Below, piece after piece: positions 1 to 28,093 of a stretch of 64,000 nucleotides of DNA. Numbering within the stretch: the first letter of the stretch is position 1; each line of letters begins with the position of its first letter. The translations under genes were made by a program, and so were the position numbers. This stretch comes from Hydractinia symbiolongicarpus (taxonomy: Eukaryota > Cnidaria > Hydrozoa > Anthoathecata > Hydractiniidae), in the NCBI RefSeq assembly GCF_029227915.1, contig NC_079889.1, positions 2,542,001-2,606,000 of the forward strand, given 5' to 3'. The notes under the pieces were generated by a model. The model searched no databases. It saw only the letters and a program-made list of their open reading frames with translations, and was not told the origin of the DNA.

Positions 1-256
1 CCAAAAATTTGAAATTGTTGTTGTGAAAGTACTTAAAAAAAATTACTTCTCAGTGTCGCACCACAAAAATTCCTAAGTCTTTTAAAGTTGTGCAAATATT
101 TGAATATAACAAACATTCACAAGAATTTTTAAATGCTACGCTAATTTAATAGTTAAAACAATTAAATCATGCCAAAATAACAAAATAGTGTTTAATAACA
201 AAATAAAAAAACAAGCATGCTTGTAAATACCGTGTGAGTTCACAACATATACTTAC
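1..256 (-). other. Ca2+ channel intron running off the left edge
   Basis: A/T-rich intron after exon 20. No splice acceptor or coding stretch is seen before the window starts. Confidence 0.7.
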
Positions 257-16511
<16,255 letters not shown>

Positions 16512-16827
16512 TATGTTTCTAAGAAATAAATAAAATAAATGTTTTTCTACAATATAACTCTTTGTAGCAGCGGAGATAAATCGGAGAAGACAAAACAACT
16601 ATAGTCTAACCTCATCGTTTGTTAGTCATTAATAAACAAATTTCCGCCTAGAAAATCACTGAACAAATTTTTAAATACTTTATTCCAACTTTTTATATGT
16701 TTCAATAATGTGTTTTAAACTTATTTCTCTGCAAGAACATGTTATATCGCTCTTACACCATGTTGAAAATGAGAAAGTGTTCAGTTAACTGATTCGCTGA
16801 CCTGTTGTCGTGTAAGTGCAAATAATT

Positions 16828-16922
16828 TGAAGAAGAACTTAAAGAAAAATTTGAAGAAAAAGAAAAAAAAGAAGAATTTAAAGAAGAAGAATTTGAAGAA
16901 GAAGAATTTGAAGAAGAAGAAA
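16828..16922 (+). repeat. GAA-rich purine tract 1
   Basis: Pure purine apart from TTT/CTT spacers, with a recurring GAAGAATTTGAAGAAGAA unit. One plus-strand frame is open but starts right after a stop and has no initial ATG. Confidence 0.75.
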
Positions 16923-17276
16923 CAAGAAAGAACGCACAGATTATGTATTCAGATAACAAACTAACTCCAAATGAAGAAAAGCGAGACAGTATCCTGAAAA
17001 GCAAGGTGCAATTTAAATATAGAACGTCTAATCGTGATGACTATTTTTTATTTTAAGTAATATGTTATCTTTGCTTTTGTGACGTCATCAAGAGTTTTTA
17101 CGTGTATAAAATTATATTTGCACATAAGCATTTGCACATTTAAAAATTTAAATAAGTATCGATAACCGTTTAAATTTGATTAATTGCAAAGCTTAACACT
17201 TGGTCCCAGTCTCCAAGAATGTCCTAATGTTTGCTAGGTGTTCACATGCAAGTTATTGTGAGAAATTGCAAATTAA

Positions 17277-17425
17277 TCGTTATCGTCGTTTTTGTCGCCG
17301 TCGCCGTCGCCATTGTTGTTGTTTTGGCATTATTGTCGTCGTTTTTGTCATTGCCATTGTTGTTGTTAATTTATTGTTATTATTGTCGTCGTTGTCGTCA
17401 TATTTGTCGTTGTCGTTGTCATTAC
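17277..17425 (+). repeat. GTC/GTT triplet-repeat tract
   Basis: Imperfect runs of GTC, GTT and ATT triplets over about 150 bp. The overlapping ORFs (poly-Val/Leu) are by-products of the repeat. Confidence 0.7.
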
Positions 17426-19455
17426 AGAGTTTTGCGTTGGCAACAAAATATTTATCTCACTTCTGTCTGTCTTTATTTATATCTTCCTTAGACGCCCAAC
17501 ACCATGAAGTTCATGCGTATTTGCTTTAATAAAATAATAAATAATTTTTTCAACGTATTAGCAATATTTTCTTCATCTGGAATTCCCTTTCAACGCTTTC
17601 CAATAATATCGACACAAAATCTTGTCGCCTTTTTTTGCTTTCTGGTGAAAAAAAATGTATTTGTAAATAATTCTCTTTAATGTCATTCCCACATTTTTGT
17701 GTGAAAAAAGTTTGGAAACACCAACATGGCTTCACCGTGCACTAGTAAAAACTTGTATAGTTTTATAAATTGAATTAAAGTATTTATAAAAAAAGTTGTA
17801 AAAAGAAGAAGAGAATAAACATTAAAATAACAATTCTTCTTATTTTTTCTTATTATCAAGAATAATCATTTGTAACGACAATTTTTATGGGCTCCAACAT
17901 TTTATATTTCTTCAATTTCGTTTTTCTTTTCGTTTCTACAATAAACGTTATCAGAGTGAATATTACAGATAAAGTTAAATTATTTACTCTCTCTAATTTT
18001 TCACAGATAGAGGTCTGTTATAAATCCAGGTAGATTTCTAGTTTAACATGTCTCTAAATGTGCAAATCAGTAATCTCAGATCTACAATGTTATTTTGATG
18101 TTCTAAGGTTCAGCTTATTCGGCCTCCTTCGGTTAAATAAGAATATTTTTATGATCGAAAGAAGTAGAAGATTATAAAGAAAAACATACATATGTACGTT
18201 TTTTTCTTTTGTTAGTAAACAAACAATAAACAACTCAGGATTAATTGTTTCTTCTTCTTATAGTTAATCAATGAAGAAATTAAGACTCAATATGTTTTTA
18301 ACATGTTCTTAATTATTGTCAAAATCTCAGACTCGATGTTCTTATAAACTGGCTTTTTATAATAAAAAGGGGAAAATTTTCATCTTGACCGAAAAATATA
18401 CTTTTTTCTGTTACGCATCAGTTAGTTTTTACGTCGCTAGTTTACAGGGAGGACGGGTGTATATGTTACAAAACTTTTAACAGTACAGTATGGGCGTAAA
18501 TTGCACCGTGCTCAACTTGCCAAGGAAATACAATGGGGCGTAACAAGGGTGTGTTGATAAACGTTTTTATAAGAAACCATTTTTTAAGAAACTGTAGTCG
18601 CCTTCCAAAAAATTAAGAATCTTTCACTAGTTCTAAAATTGTAAAATTTTAAGTAAGAAACTTTCTTCTCATATTCCTCAGCAAGTAATATGATCTTCAG
18701 ATATATCACAATGCAAGAAATTGGTCAAATATCGAGTGAATGCAATGGAACATACATTTAAATAAAAATTAAAATATAAATAAAATTGAATAATTCATCG
18801 CATTATTATTGGCAGTAAAAAAACTTATAGAAACAAAGCTTCAGTTTGTTATACGAATCCTAAAAAATGGTCGTATATTTCGTCAAAAAACTAGCTACCT
18901 TACGATGCCTAGGCGTATTTTGATATACAACCGTCCAGAAAACTAGCTATCGATGCCTAAAAACAAGCACATTTTGTTATAAAACCCTCAAAAAACTTTA
19001 TGAAAAACTTTATGAAGCCTAAAAATGATCGAATATTACGCTGTAACAGAGAAAGAAATATTTATTTTTCTACTTATTTCTTCTTCTTTGCACAACAAAA
19101 TTTTTTTTGTTGATGTTCTAAAAGACACAAGACTAGTTGTCGATATTCTAAAAGATATATAAGAGTAGCAGATGTTTGCACTATTTACATTCCGCTACTG
19201 TTGATCTCACGAATTCAACCAAATATAATCAATAATCCCTTGTCAGTATATGTTGATGAAGACATAAATGTAAGTATAATAATATAAAAATATATGTTAT
19301 ATATAAATAGTGTTAAGTAGATAAAAATGTTTGTTTTGCAAACCAACAGCAACGTTAATATGAATTAAAAATCTGTTTGTACTTCTGAGTGAACCGCCAC
19401 ACTGTCGTTGAAATAACATTGTGTGTTCGTCCAAATACGCTTATTAGACGTAGAT

Positions 19456-19700
19456 GATGAAGAAGAAGAATTTAAAGAAGAGGAGTTTGAAGAAGAAGAA
19501 CAATTTGAAGAAGAAGAAAAAGAAAAAGAAAAGCAATTTGAAAAGAAAGAAAGATAACAATTTGAAGAAGAAGAAGAATTTGAAGAAGAAGAAGAAGAAG
19601 AAGAAGAAGAAGAAGAAAAAGAAGAAGAAAAAGAAAAAAAGAAAAAAGGAAGAAAAAAAGAAAGAAAAAGTGAAAGAGAGAAAGAAGGAGAAGGAGAATG
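19456..19700 (+). repeat. GAA-rich purine tract 2
   Basis: About 245 bp of GAA/AAG repeats sharing the GAATTTGAAGAAGAAG unit with the tract at 16828-16922. Long poly-Lys and poly-Phe ORFs here are repeat artefacts. Confidence 0.8.
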
Positions 19701-20266
19701 AAAAGGTGAAAAAGGGAGATCTTACCAAGAAATCCATTTGCTCATACTTCCCAATGTTTTTCTATGCTTTCTTTATTTGTGCTAATTCAAACATGCTTTT
19801 TTAAAAAATTATAATGTCAAATATGTCAAAATAGTTGTCTGTTATACATAAATAATAAATAAATAAATAAAAAAAATGGGTGTTAAATTCCAGCCTACAT
19901 GTATCACCAACAAAAATGAAATCGAGAAGCTCTTAGAAGGTTGTTCCGACTGATTTTACTTTCAATATAAAACAATGACGCGATTTAAAAACTTTTCTTC
20001 GGAGTGGATAGAGGTCTGCGAAAACCAACATGTGCGCGCTCTCAAATTACATAAATATAAAAACAACTAGTTCATCTTCTCGCTTTTTTTCTAATAAAAT
20101 TTTCGCACGAAGCATTTAAGGAATAAATAGAATTATGAATAATTCAACATGGGTTATCAAGCTTTGTTTGAAAACTACGATAAGACCGTTTTAATATTAA
20201 ATATAAGCACACAAATGATGATAGGCCATTTTGAAAAAATTATCACGTAGGAAAAAACGTATTTGT

Positions 20267-20449
20267 TCAATTTTTTGTTGTTGGAAATTCCAGCTCCTCG
20301 TTCAATATCGTAGCCATATAGTTTTTTTCCGTATCTTCATGTTTGATAAATATTACGTTCTGCATTTTATCAGGGACTCTTAAAGTCAGGTGACCTTTAT
20401 ATGCGGTATTTTTTTTGTGATCAATCCACACAGTCCTCTTAGCAGACAA
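20267..20449 (-). other. Isolated exon-like ORF, function unknown
   Basis: A 60-codon frame that does not look like low-complexity sequence (contains RTVWIDHKKNTAYKGHLTL and ends ELEFPTTKN stop). It follows a pyrimidine-rich stretch and CTAAG that could be a splice acceptor. No partner exon is seen upstream, so it may be a terminal exon, a gene fragment or chance. I recognise no family. Confidence 0.25.
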
Positions 20450-20941
20450 AAGAAAGATAATGTAGTCTCTTTTAAAATCCTTCTTTTCTTCTTTTATAAG
20501 AATCGTACTTTTCTATTCCAGCCTTCTAATTCTTAGAGAATCGACATGTAGAGCCTTCAGTAATTCATAAATTAATTTTTAAAAATCGTTGAAATAATAT
20601 TCTAATCAAAGCGAAGATGCTATGACATGTACATGTGGTTCAACGAATGTAAAAAATTTATTAATCAACATTAAATAAAAACCAATGTATAGCACAACAA
20701 GGAAGTGAATATTTTTACACTATTCAAATTTGTCAAAAAAATTTTTCTGGCTGTCTGATGTTTGAGCCTCATGATTCTTATAAAAAGAATTCTTATAAAT
20801 AAGGTTTGTATTTTGCAGAATAGGCGTAATAAGGGAATTAACCTCCTGTCTGGGTTCCCTGAGAACTAGGCCAAACTGATATTAATTATAAAAAAAAATT
20901 GGTGTCAGGAAGGTACGTTGCAGCATTAGTGACCTCCAACT

Positions 20942-21010
20942 TTGTCCACAGGTCTCTTTTTTTCGCTGTCCGAGACTTTCAGACAGAGAAAAAGAGCCAT
21001 GTGGACGAGG
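20942..21010. repeat. Palindromic CTCGTCCC-family element (diverged)
   Basis: TTGTCCACAGGTCTCTTTTT and AAAAGAGCCATGTGGACGAG form a roughly 20-bp imperfect inverted repeat. Confidence 0.45.
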
Positions 21011-23989
21011 CTGAAGGTAACCAATGCTCCAACATAGCTTGTAGGAATGAAAAAGTTACCGTGTATTGAAAAAAATCTTTTAATGAAATTACAGGACAGT
21101 TATGAGCAAACTTGGGAAAAAGAGAGTCCTACAGTTGGATTATCACACCTCCAAACAATCCTACATGTTATAGAAAGAGTATGGAGCTGCAAATGTGAAA
21201 TGTCTAGGTATTTTTCTCTGCCACCAATCGCGACTCAAGCTTTGAGAAGCTGGTTGTTTGCCGACTAAAAAATGGGGTCTTTTGAAAATTGGACTTTCCT
21301 TTAAAATACTTAATTAACGAATTTAGATTACTAGAAATGCGCATTTAATCATGTGATGTTTCGTCCAACTGACTCGTTTTTTTCACTAAATCCTCTGTTG
21401 ACATAATTTACACGTTAAACATAATATAAAATATATAATATAAAAATATAATATAAATAGTGTATGTTATTAATTTTTTATAACCTTTCAAAAATGTCTT
21501 TTCACGAAGACTTTTTTTCATTAATTATATACGCACTTGGACAAAATGTTGAACTATGTCATTCTTGTACATACAACATTTTTTTCTCTATATGCGCCAT
21601 GAACAGCACCAAACTACACTCCCTTTAGCACCCCTTTTGCTTACGTTTTCCTTGTGCCCCTTTAAATAAAGAATTTGAAATAAGCCTCTAGAGGCATCAA
21701 AATAAATGCATTTTTATTTTAAAAGGTTCTGCGTGTGTGAGTTTTCTCTTTTCCTCTTTATTTAGGGTGACGTCGTTGTCGTTAGCATCACCACTGAATC
21801 GATTAACACTCCCCCACACCCCCACACCCTCCCCCACCCTATTCTTGACATCCCTTTAAGATAAAGTCTTATTCAAGCTTTGAAGTAGTCCAAGTCACAG
21901 TATTGTAAAAGATTTCTAAACATAAAAGTCAACATCCCGTTTCGTAAATCCTAAAATTTTAATTTAGATTGATCAACTTTTCAAATAGATCATATCGCGA
22001 TACACAGCAGCTCTGTGTGTTGCTTTGTCATTAAAGAAACGCAACCTTCATCCCACAAAAGAAAAAAAAACGTACCTTAGCATTACTATGGTTTTTAATT
22101 CTTTCTCAGCGAGAATATTGAAGCTGTGACATCCAGACTGTTTTTATCTTTTAATAAAAATATTTGACATAACTGCTATAAATTTTCCTGGTGCTAAATT
22201 CAGGACAGCGCGAATGTTCTTCATCGTTGATGATTTACTATGATTTGGGTATTTAATCTGTCGTAAACATGAAATAAAGGGGAGGGAGAAAAGTACAATA
22301 TCTAAATTGCTATCATGCAATAGTTTTTATTGCATTATGTTAACGAGAGCTTTCCAAAAAGATTTAAGAAGCTAGTTTAAGGCGTATATTTATTCTTCAA
22401 AAAACACACTCCTGACAAGAGCAACAGACGTGTGGAATATATTTCCAATGTAAACCTTTGAAGTTATTTGTAATTTAAAAAATAAATTGTAGTACTTCAA
22501 ACTGTGATAAATATTTAGTTTCATAGAACTTTTTTTCAAAATTATATATTCAATCCTCATAATGGTTGAGTCATCGTAATAACAGGGTGAATTAAAAAAT
22601 AGTTTTTTTGATGGTATCCCCAAATCAAATTTTTATTTTGCTTTTTAAAGCTAACGAAAGAATTATATTGTAGTGACATATTAACAGATAGTCTGGAGCT
22701 TCCAAAATATAAGAAACTTCCAGTACTGGATTTTTTAGGCTTTAAAATATAAAGTAACCAATGAAGGTAACTTTTTATGAAGTATCTTTTCATGAACTCT
22801 TTGTACGTACGCAAAAAGAGACACCTTCAGTACTAAAAGTGCTAAAAAAATAAGAAACTGCCATCACTAGAGCCTTTAACTGGGTTTGTACAGATCACTC
22901 ATTAACTTTAAAATGCAATCTCTCCTTTCGTGTACGCCATTAAATATGAAAATCTCATTTCGTAGGCCTTCCCAGAAGTAAAAAAAGAGATTTTTAATTT
23001 GTGATTTTTGAACATTTTTTATAAAAACATAAACCTTTTTTCCTGCTTTTAACACGAACTAATGACAAGGCGGGGGTTCGAAATAACGCTGCGGGGCAGA
23101 ATATGGGTATTGCTAATATACAGAAAGAAAAAAGATGCAAACACCTGCACCCTTGATTCTACACGCATTTTTTTTATTATCATGTTTAACTTTGGATCCA
23201 GGACAAAATCTGAAATGCTCTCACATCAGAATGGATAAAAATATAACCCCACGAAAGTATGTTTATTGGATTTATTAAGCTAACCAAACAGGATGTCATT
23301 TTTGTGTCGTAAAAGTCCAATTTTACTTGTGATGTGGCAAAAAAGATCCGTAACAAAAAAATTTCAAGTAATGTTAACTGGCTAGATTTCCATTTTGTGA
23401 AATAAAACGCGGATGTTGTCTCGTGTTTTAAATATGACCTTGTATAAGGTGCGGTATAGGTGTGTTATCCAACGCGATTGACGCGGGTTATTCCACGCGA
23501 CTGACGCGGGTTAATTAACACGAGCTTTACATTTTAAGTTATATAATTTAAAAAATACAATATATACAAGATAAATAATAAGATTAAAAATGTATTTTAT
23601 TACCAGTGTATAATTTAATTTTTTTGTTGAATATAGTTACCATGGCAGCGTATTTATAGTCATTTACAATCAACGAGGCGTAAAGTAACTGATTTCTTTG
23701 AAAAGCGCAACAAATAAATAAATAAATAAATGTATAAGTTATGATAGCTGCAGACTCTGCAAACCACTAAACAGTTTTGAAGAAAAAAATTGTTCTGCAT
23801 TTAAGAAACATCGAGTCAATATCGAGGAATATCGACTTAGATTCAAGTAAATATAGAAGATTTTAATATCAATTCAGCTGGCACCCATCAGTTGTATTAC
23901 TGACTTGTAACAAGCATCAAGCAATACCGAATCAATATCGGTCACCATCGAAGAATATCAAATATCGCGTAATTTAGCAAACGGTAGAG

Positions 23990-25249
23990 TTACCTGTTAC
24001 CGATTTTAATCCGCACAGATTTATAACGAGCTCTTTCGAAGTTCGTTTCAGGAGGTTCAACCTCGAACGAAGATTTGTAGATACCTTCGTCATTACACAC
24101 TGGTGTGTTTTTCAAGTAGTCCATGATTGCTTCGTTCTTTGAATACTCGCACTTTTTATTCTTCAGAAAGATAACATCTTTAATTTGCTCGGAAAGCTGC
24201 CAAAATTTTTCGAAGTTTATAAGGTCGTTAGGAAGTCGGTCTTTTATACCTTCATTAAGAAAATAGATGTCCTTCACCAATATTGAAAACACTGGTATGA
24301 CGTAATCTTTGTCTCGATTCTTCAGCCGTTCATTCAAAGTGTCCCTGTATCGACGAAAATTACTTTCTGGCGACATTTCCTGTTCGAGTTTTCTAAACAG
24401 ACTTTGATTGGCTTTTAGCCATGTTCTGCGCATGCGCGCTACAGCGTTCATATTTAAGCCGACGATGATGGCCATAAGAGAGTTAAAATTAGCTTTTTTA
24501 AAACAACACTTACCCACTTCGATAAAAAAGTTCACGAGTTTTACACGATCTTTCTTTATCGGGCACATGGAAATTTCAGTTGCGATGAGATAACTCAAGC
24601 GGTTAAACCATGCTACGTAAAGTTCAAGACAAGAAATCGTCGCCGTCGACGTCAAATCTAACTGACTACACGTCATATCTTGCGCAATAAATTTCTCCAC
24701 AAACTGTTCGGCGCCGATTTGCGATAACTTTTCAAGTTCTAATATCGTTAAATTTTCCGCAAATTCGACAGGGTCACGACATACATCAGAGAGTTGTTTA
24801 TCTTCCTCGTCACACTGGATGTGAAATTCTTTCGATACTTCAACGTATGTTAATAATTCCTGAAATTTTTGTACTAAAAATTTTGTAATCATATTGACTG
24901 ACGACGTAAGTGCAGGTTTCGCATTTGTGCAAATTTTGCTGCATCTGCCGAACTCTTTCATCATGTTCTTACATTTAAAATCAAATGGGAAATTTTCGCT
25001 CCACTCTACTAAGAGTAACATGAAGTTTTTCGCAATCTCTTTTCTGTGTTCACTATCCTCTTCGATCGATTTTTCAACTACATCTGCCACTTTCTGAAGA
25101 ACTTGGACAGGGGGCATGAAAAGACGTACACATAAGAGAAATGTAAAAATATAGTTAGGTTCTGGATAATAGTCATGCGTTGGAACTAACAAAGATATAA
25201 GATCTTGTGGCTTTCCACTGACGACTTTTCCGTTGTGGTAGTTTAACGT
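23990..25249 (-). CDS. RASGEF1: RASGEF1 coding exon 4 (RasGEF_N and catalytic domain)
   Basis: A single 1260-bp exon encodes 419 residues, starting TLNYHNGKVVSGKPQDL and ending at TAA (23990-23992). Both RasGEF domains are complete and no intron interrupts them. Confidence 0.95.
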   Translation of the reverse strand, partial: TLNYHNGKVVSGKPQDLISLLVPTHDYYPEPNYIFTFLLCVRLFMPPVQVLQKVADVVEKSIEEDSEHRKEIAKNFMLLLVEWSENFPFDFKCKNMMKEFGRCSKICTNAKPALTSSVNMITKFLVQKFQELLTYVEVSKEFHIQCDEEDKQLSDVCRDPVEFAENLTILELEKLSQIGAEQFVEKFIAQDMTCSQLDLTSTATISCLELYVAWFNRLSYLIATEISMCPIKKDRVKLVNFFIEVGKCCFKKANFNSLMAIIVGLNMNAVARMRRTWLKANQSLFRKLEQEMSPESNFRRYRDTLNERLKNRDKDYVIPVFSILVKDIYFLNEGIKDRLPNDLINFEKFWQLSEQIKDVIFLKNKKCEYSKNEAIMDYLKNTPVCNDEGIYKSSFEVEPPETNFERARYKSVRIKIGNR

Positions 25250-28076
25250 CTAAATGAAGTTAAAGCACAGAATAGATGAAAAAATTAATAACCTCGTCCC
25301 AAGGGCCCTTCTACGCCTATTATAATTTGATTTGCAGTCCCGTAAGAATATAATACGCTTAGAAGAGCCTTGGAGACGAGGTTGAACTAGATACTACATT
25401 GATATGCACTCTTGTAGAAATTATTCATCGCCAGACCTCTCATTAGCGCCGCACCAAATTAAAAAAATGTTTAAATAGAACTACTTTTCATAGTTTCTCA
25501 CATGCACATAATCGTCTATTTAGACAATGTGAGGGACATGGATACGGAGCAAGGTCCTAAGTAAAATGAGGTAGACATTTTGTGAAAACTTTATTAATAC
25601 CTATTCGTATAAGTCTAGCCTTTTTTTCTGAGAACCTCAATCCCAGAGCATTTTGCCTTTTTGATTAATTTTATACCGACGAAATTGTTAATCGCACTCC
25701 GCGATAACGGCTCAGACGCCAAGACACCACGGGGACAAGGATGTTCTTCTGATAAAAGGTTGATAAATTTTACATACCTTGTCATGTGTGGTAAGAGTAA
25801 AGTTAGCTTGTGGTGGAACGTCCACTATATTCCCCTTCTAAACAAACAAGTTAGCAAAGGTAACTCTTCCGCTATCTGGGTGCATCACTAACATATTGCG
25901 CACGTAGTGTAGTGGATTCGTCTGCGGCTCCCAGTTTAGGGGACCTTGGATCGAATAATATTCACTGCCAGGCATTATGTTAGTGATTCGCGAAATATGT
26001 CTACTTCAATTTAAGTTAGCCTTGCATTTGTTAAATAAACATGAAAAAAATTTGAGCTAAAAAAAGGGGGATTTACAGGTAGGATATAATGTACCTTTTC
26101 TCTTCGCTTTCTTGGTCGAAATAATGTCCCAAATATGGTAGCCTGTGGAAAAAAAATTTCAAATAGTTATCGTTTACACTTTAATGAAGCACTTTAGTGA
26201 AACACTTTAGTGAAACATTTTAAAAGTGTAACCACTTACTTTGCTTTTAATGGCTTCTTTGAAACCGAAAGTAGATTGTTGATTTGGCTGCGCATGCGCC
26301 TGATTGACAGCATGGCTGATGTTCTATGAAGAATAAAAGGTGACAGAGTATACAATCTATACAACGGCACAAATATCACAACACGTTTCAAAAAATATAC
26401 TACACTTTTAATAAGAAAATGGATATATAACAGTTAGAAGTTAATAAGTGCAATTCATATTCAGAGCTTTTCAACTTTTACAATGGGAAAAAAGCCCTAA
26501 GAACAAGGTTGGTTTATGTCCACAAAAATGTTCTATTAATATTTTAAAATTTTGCGCAGTATATGATTATAAGGGCGCAAGAAGGGAAAAATATACAACC
26601 TCTCCGAAAGCTCTTTAACTTTTAAAGTCCGGAAATAAAATTTATGAAGTCTGCCATTAAAAATCTGAACTTATTTATTGTGTTTCTGAAGCATTGGCTG
26701 TTGCGCGTATGAACTCTCGCACGATCATTGCCCTTAAATGATAACGAACTCCTTCTAACAATTTGTTATAGGACGCCCTGGAAACGAGGTTGTATTTATC
26801 CTCCCAATTGAAAAACTCAAGATCAGAAGTGCCCTGGTGACGAAGTTATAACCTTTTTTTCACGAAAAATCTTATGATTAAAATTCCTCTGGTAACAAAA
26901 TGGATATCACTCTCTCTCATAACAAATCTAATTTCCCAACCTGTCCTGAGAACAAAGTTACATATATGTCACACATGTGAACAATTGTAAAAAAATGACG
27001 TCGAAATTTGTCAGCGTTTAAAAAAACACATAAAACTAAAATGGCTAATAAAAAACCGAACTATTTATGGAACGATCATATTAATTGCATTTCATTAGTA
27101 GTTTGTTATCCATTAATTATATATGTACCACAAAATGACTGAAGGAGCGTTTACTACTAAATTAGCACCTTTTTTGGAAGCAGAGATACTTATCACTGAC
27201 TCTGCTGAGCAACAGCCCCCACCCTACCCTCATTAACTCACATAGGGAATGTTGTAACGTTATAATTGGACAGAAAACGAATTATGACGTCTCGATTTGA
27301 CGGTTTTTATATTATTTATCGGTTTTTATTCGTCGAGTCAATGTCACCTTAGATCCTGAATCGACATTTTTCAAAAAACGCAAGACTTTTTTAAAAATAA
27401 CTATGCTACTTTTATACACGTGTTTACATTGGAAAAGTAATTTACTTTAAATGTTATAGTAATCTCGATGGACTACGACATTCCAATGTGCTTTTCCTTA
27501 GCTCCAGGCCTTTTTAACTCTGCCAACTGCATGCACAGGCTTTTACAGGCTGCAATATGGCCTGTTACACCCAGAGATAAAGAAAGGTGACATCTGGGAC
27601 AGTTGGTGCCGACTGTCCCAAATTATGTGTCTGTAATAGCCCCTATTGTACACCAATCAAAGACGATATAGCCAGGAACAGTTCATTGGTTATGAAATGT
27701 TTTTAAGAAATTTTGTTTATAAAGACTAGTTTCTGATAAAGAAATAAGAAAATCAAGTTGCAAAAAACAGACTTGTTGCCATTCTCGTCCCCAGAGCTCT
27801 TTGAGATTAAAACTTCGAAAGTTTGTAGAGTTGCCATTTAAAAAAATCAAAAACCGTTTTTACACATGTCTCCCATCAATTGGACGAACATGAAATAGGT
27901 TTGTCGTTTGCTTATCAAAATAACACTCATAATTAAAATGAACCTAAAAAGGTTGCTGTAAAGTATAGCTCTAAGTTACTTACTCTAGGGAGGGTGGAGC
28001 TCCCTCTTGGTGCTACCTCGACACGAGGCGAAGATCGGACGACATAACCAGAGAAACTGTCTGTGTATGTATTCAT
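23990..28076 (-). CDS. RASGEF1: RASGEF1-family guanine nucleotide exchange factor, 4 coding exons
   Basis: Cytosolic exchange factor for Ras-like GTPases. In vertebrates RASGEF1A/B act on Rap2, so Rap2 is the likely substrate by family knowledge only. Exons 27984-28076, 26240-26323, 26095-26142 and 23990-25249 (all phase 0) give 494 residues, close to the family length. After a short disordered start comes the RasGEF N-terminal domain (about 80-200; LISLLVPTHDYYPEPNYIFT), then the CDC25-type catalytic domain (about 235-485) with LELEKLSQIGAEQF, WFNRLSYLIATEI, NFNSLMAIIVGLNMNAVARM and VKDIYFLNEG followed by INFEKFW. The protein ends GNR, as related proteins end soon after this region. The start ATG follows a TTTTTTTAG acceptor at 28094-28095, so a 5'-UTR exon probably lies upstream. 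Confidence 0.94.
25290..25383. repeat. Palindromic CTCGTCCC-family element (MITE-like)
   Basis: AACCTCGTCCCAAGGGCCCT at one end and AGAGCCTTGGAGACGAGGTT at the other, with CTACGCCTATTATAA against TATAATACGCTTAG further in. It is the clearest small inverted-repeat element of the family, lying in a RASGEF1 intron. Confidence 0.6.
25895..25957 (+). repeat. tRNA-derived SINE-like fragment
   Basis: CGTAGTGTAGTGGATTCGTC resembles an A box and TTGGATCGAAT a decayed B box. A functional tRNA fold is not apparent, so a SINE head is more likely. Confidence 0.35.
26095..26142 (-). CDS. RASGEF1: RASGEF1 coding exon 3 (48 bp)
   Basis: Gives ATIFGTLFRPRKRREK, a basic stretch ahead of the RasGEF N-terminal domain. 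It can be skipped without changing frame. Confidence 0.75.
26240..26323 (-). CDS. RASGEF1: RASGEF1 coding exon 2
   Basis: 28 codons (NISHAVNQAHAQ ... FGFKEAIKSK) with CATAG acceptor and GTAAGT donor, both phase 0. Confidence 0.78.
26324..27983 (-). other. RASGEF1 intron 1 (1.7 kb)
   Basis: A/T-rich intron with scattered CTGGAAACGAGGTT-like remnants of the CTCGTCCC family (about 26770-26795). No coding stretch recognised. Confidence 0.6.
27984..28076 (-). CDS. RASGEF1: RASGEF1 coding exon 1
   Basis: MNTYTDSFSGYVVRSSPRVE and so on, 31 codons, phase 0 donor AGA|GTAAGT. No conserved domain. Joined by phase and position. Confidence 0.75.
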
Positions 28077-28093
28077 ATAGTAATCGAGTCAAA

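Larger units (their letters stand above)
16512..23989. other. Intergenic region between the RASGEF1 and Ca2+ channel genes (7.5 kb)
   Basis: Upstream DNA of the Ca2+ channel gene and downstream DNA of RASGEF1. It holds two GAA-rich purine tracts (16828-16922, 19456-19700), a GTC/GTT triplet tract (17277-17425) and A/T-rich simple repeats. I see no confident gene. An isolated exon-like ORF lies at 20267-20449. Confidence 0.6.
25250..26094 (-). other. RASGEF1 intron 3
   Basis: Contains the inverted-repeat element at 25290-25383 and a tRNA-like piece at 25895-25957. No coding signal. Confidence 0.65.

Noticed and set aside
16828-17040. Glu-rich open frame on the plus strand (EEFxEEEFEEEE and on)
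   Set aside because: It is driven by a repeat whose unit is a multiple of three, begins right after a stop without ATG, and has no recognisable domain.
17200-17529. Plus-strand hydrophobic ORFs resembling membrane proteins
   Set aside because: Val/Leu runs come from the GTC/GTT triplet tract.
19444-19804. Long poly-Lys and poly-Phe ORFs
   Set aside because: Both are read from the GAA purine tract. They have single-residue composition and no splice or start context.
21047-21268. 73-codon plus-strand ORF
   Set aside because: No recognisable family and no splice partner. It lies next to a palindromic repeat, so I treat it as chance.
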